Source of the DNA: Bacillota bacterium | GTDB lineage: Bacteria > Bacillota > Clostridia > Acetivibrionales > DSM-1351 | DNA length: 8,795 nt | Direction of reading: 5' to 3' | Assembly: GCA_023436515.1 (NCBI GenBank) | Contig: JAEZIV010000219.1 | Coordinates: 1 to 8,795 of the forward strand | Part shown: positions 7,591-8,795 of the stretch, in pieces | Layout: each line of letters begins with the position of its first letter | Numbering within the stretch: the stretch's first letter is position 1 | Position numbers and translations under genes: made by a program | Notes under the pieces: generated by a model | Seen by the model: the letters and a program-made list of their open reading frames with translations, nothing else | Told to the model about the DNA's origin: nothing | Databases searched by the model: none

Positions 7591-7715
7591 ATTTATTCCA
7601 GGCTTGTACCACATATCAGGATAAAAAAATTTATCGATATTATTTATGGGAAATACTGTAATATAAATAAGTAGTTAAAATTGCTTTTTATGGTCTAAAA
7701 CATTGTAACTTTTCA

Positions 7716-7733
7716 TATAATTAGGAATATACT
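7716..7733 (+). promoter_or_regulatory. Candidate -10 elements for the zinc-ribbon gene
   Basis: A perfect TATAAT (7716-7721) and a TATACT (7728-7733) lie just before the plus-strand gene. Neither has a good -35 box at 16-18 nt; TTGTAA (7703-7708) is 19 nt before TATACT. The promoter class is therefore undecided. Confidence 0.3.
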
Positions 7734-7741
7734 ATTTTAGA

Positions 7742-7957
7742 ATGGGGGGAAATTTTTTGAATTTTTACACAATCAGATGCTGTAATTGTAACAGTGTACT
7801 CTTGAATTTACCTAAAGAGGAAATTGAGAGACTGAACAGTCATACTATAAACTGTGAAAGCTGTGGATACAAACTAACCTTAAACGGCACGAATGTCACC
7901 AGAACCATAGGTGACGTCACTTTTCAGAACTCTTACAAATACGACTTTAACATATAA
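7742..7957 (+). CDS. Small zinc-ribbon protein of unknown function
   Basis: The product has 71 codons from ATG 7742, or 66 from the in-frame TTG 7757. No ribosome site precedes the ATG, while the G-rich run GGGGGGA (7744-7750) is 6 nt before the TTG, so the shorter form is quite possible; the longer one is listed because it uses ATG. In the shorter numbering, C8-x2-C11 and C33-x2-C36 form two CxxC knuckles 21 residues apart, the layout of a zinc ribbon; C9 is an additional cysteine. The C-terminal part (LTLNGTNVTRTIGDVTFQ) is polar and beta-prone. I see no membrane segment or enzyme domain; nucleic-acid or protein binding is a guess. The gene is divergent from spoIIP, convergent with the glycerate kinase gene, and ends in its own terminator hairpin. 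Confidence 0.7.
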   Translation: MGGNFLNFYTIRCCNCNSVLLNLPKEEIERLNSHTINCESCGYKLTLNGTNVTRTIGDVTFQNSYKYDFNI

Positions 7958-7981
7958 CCTCCCTATGGGGGGTTTTATTTT
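7956..7981 (+). terminator. Intrinsic terminator overlapping the stop codon of the zinc-ribbon gene
   Basis: AACCTCCC (7956-7963) pairs with GGGGGGTT (7967-7974) through a TAT loop, with one T.G pair, and the tail TTATTTT follows. The last two bases of the TAA stop codon (7955-7957) are the first two bases of the stem. On the minus strand the same hairpin follows the kinase stop codon by about 20 nt but lacks a T tail, so it would terminate the kinase transcript only weakly. Confidence 0.75.
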
Positions 7982-7993
7982 GCTGTGATTTAC

Positions 7994-8795
7994 CTACAGC
8001 TTCAATTTCGGTGTCAACGCCAATATTGCCTTCATAAGATTCTCAACTGTAAACTCCAGGTCTCTCCTGCTTCTCTTGGCTGCCTCCTCATAAGGTACTG
8101 CAACATTGTTTATACTGAAAATTGCACTGACTCCTTCTGCGTAGGCCTCCTTGATTTCATCACCAATATCTCCGACTACTGCTATTAGCGGTACTCCAGC
8201 CGCCTTTGCTCGCCTGGCGCAGCCAATAACCACCTTTCCCCTCAGAGATTGTGCATCTATTTTCCCCTCTCCGCTGATTACCAGGTCTGCGCCTGCAACA
8301 AGTTTGTCGAAGCCCACCGTATCAAGGACTATCTCTATGCCCTGCTGAAGCCTGCTATCAAAGAAGGCCACCATGCCTGCTCCCATTCCACCTGCAGCTC
8401 CTGCACCGGGAAGGCTGGCAATATCCTTTCCTATGTCCCTCTTTATGATATCTGCCAGGTGGGCCAGATTACTATCCAAAAGCTTAACTGTTTCTGCATC
8501 GGCACCTTTCTGAGGCGCAAAAACCCTGGCAGCGCCCTGGGGGCCGAAAAGCGGATTATCTATATCACACATTGTTATCAGCTCAACACCCTTTAAGGCA
8601 GGGTTAAGCTGGGACATATCAATGGCAGCTATTCGGGAAAGAGTCTTTCCAACAGGAACAAAGATGTTGCCTGCCTGATCCAGAAACCTTATTCCCAGGG
8701 CGGCTGCAGCACCGGTGCCTCCATCATTTGTTGCACTGCCACCCAAGCCCACAATTATTTTTTTGCAGCCTGACTCAGCTGCATGTGCTATGAGC
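7994..8795 (-). CDS. glxK: Glycerate 2-kinase, type I family (5' end cut by window edge)
   Basis: The enzyme phosphorylates D-glycerate with ATP to 2-phosphoglycerate, feeding it into lower glycolysis, in the cytosol. About 267 codons are in the window; family members run to about 380 residues, so roughly 110 N-terminal residues lie beyond the right edge. The frame stays open to base 8795. Recognised family signatures are KKIIVGLGGSATNDGG (at 8764-8717), CDIDNPLFGPQGAA with PQKGAD, the glycine-rich PGAGAAGGMGAG, and DLVISGEGKIDAQSLRGKV followed by GVPLIAVVGDIG. An apparent start at GTG 8752 lies inside the conserved GGSATNDGG region and is not the true start. The gene ends in TAG, 36 bp from the stop of the convergent zinc-ribbon gene. 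Product identity is firm; glxK and garK are both used for this family, so the symbol is less certain. Confidence 0.93.
   Translation of the reverse strand, partial: LIAHAAESGCKKIIVGLGGSATNDGGTGAAAALGIRFLDQAGNIFVPVGKTLSRIAAIDMSQLNPALKGVELITMCDIDNPLFGPQGAARVFAPQKGADAETVKLLDSNLAHLADIIKRDIGKDIASLPGAGAAGGMGAGMVAFFDSRLQQGIEIVLDTVGFDKLVAGADLVISGEGKIDAQSLRGKVVIGCARRAKAAGVPLIAVVGDIGDEIKEAYAEGVSAIFSINNVAVPYEEAAKRSRRDLEFTVENLMKAILALTPKLKL

Noticed and set aside
7640..7670. TTATTTAT/ATAAATAA inverted repeat between spoIIP and the zinc-ribbon gene
   Set aside because: The arms are purely A/T in very AT-rich DNA, so the match is expected by chance and would form no stable hairpin.
7621..7700. Possible sigma-E promoter of spoIIP (CATAAATA and CATAAAAA resemble the -10 CATACAAT)
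   Set aside because: Neither has a matching -35 element at the 14-15 nt spacing expected for sigma-E.
8249..8596. Plus-strand open frames within the glycerate kinase region
   Set aside because: The minus strand carries a clear, conserved kinase across this stretch; these frames are shadows.

Overview
The window looks like the chromosome of an anaerobic, endospore-forming clostridium. The evidence is a sporulation-specific gene (spoIIP), low-GC DNA, strong GGAGG-type ribosome binding sites, frequent GTG/TTG starts, and a fused nucleotidyltransferase/mutase of a kind I know from Clostridia and cyanobacteria. The proteins remind me of the Ruminiclostridium/Acetivibrio group, but that is an impression and not something the sequence proves.

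Layout. Six of the seven genes read leftwards (minus strand). From right to left: (1) the C-terminal two thirds of a type-I glycerate 2-kinase, cut by the right edge; (2) a short plus-strand gene for a 66-71 aa zinc-ribbon protein, convergent with the kinase, whose stop codon lies inside its own terminator hairpin; (3) spoIIP, divergent from the zinc-ribbon gene across a gap of about 200 bp; (4) a 94-codon gene for a bitopic membrane protein with a near-perfect coiled coil; (5) a 484-codon secreted protein combining a PdaC/RsiV-like (DUF4163/DUF3298) module, a copper-amine-oxidase-N-like domain and an NTF2-like tail; (6) lepA (elongation factor 4) with its own promoter and a textbook terminator; (7) after a 296-bp gap holding palindromes and a long inverted repeat, a sugar-nucleotide pyrophosphorylase fused to a phosphohexomutase-like domain, cut by the left edge.

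How the genes relate. The order spoIIP - small membrane protein - lepA recalls the gpr-spoIIP-yqxA-lepA cluster of Bacillus. Here gpr is missing next to spoIIP, and an extra secreted-protein gene sits before lepA. SpoIIP and the two genes that follow are plausibly all involved with the cell envelope: septal peptidoglycan removal during engulfment, a coiled-coil membrane partner, and an exported wall or ligand-binding protein. That grouping is inferred from position and topology. The left-hand nucleotidyltransferase probably makes an activated hexose for envelope polysaccharide. The glycerate kinase belongs to central carbon metabolism and has no evident link to the rest.

No RNA genes, CRISPR arrays, insertion sequences or attachment sites were seen. 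The points most worth a second look are the coiled-coil membrane protein beside spoIIP, the degenerate mutase active site, the mosaic secreted protein, and a pair of abutting 13-bp palindromes upstream of the nucleotidyltransferase gene.
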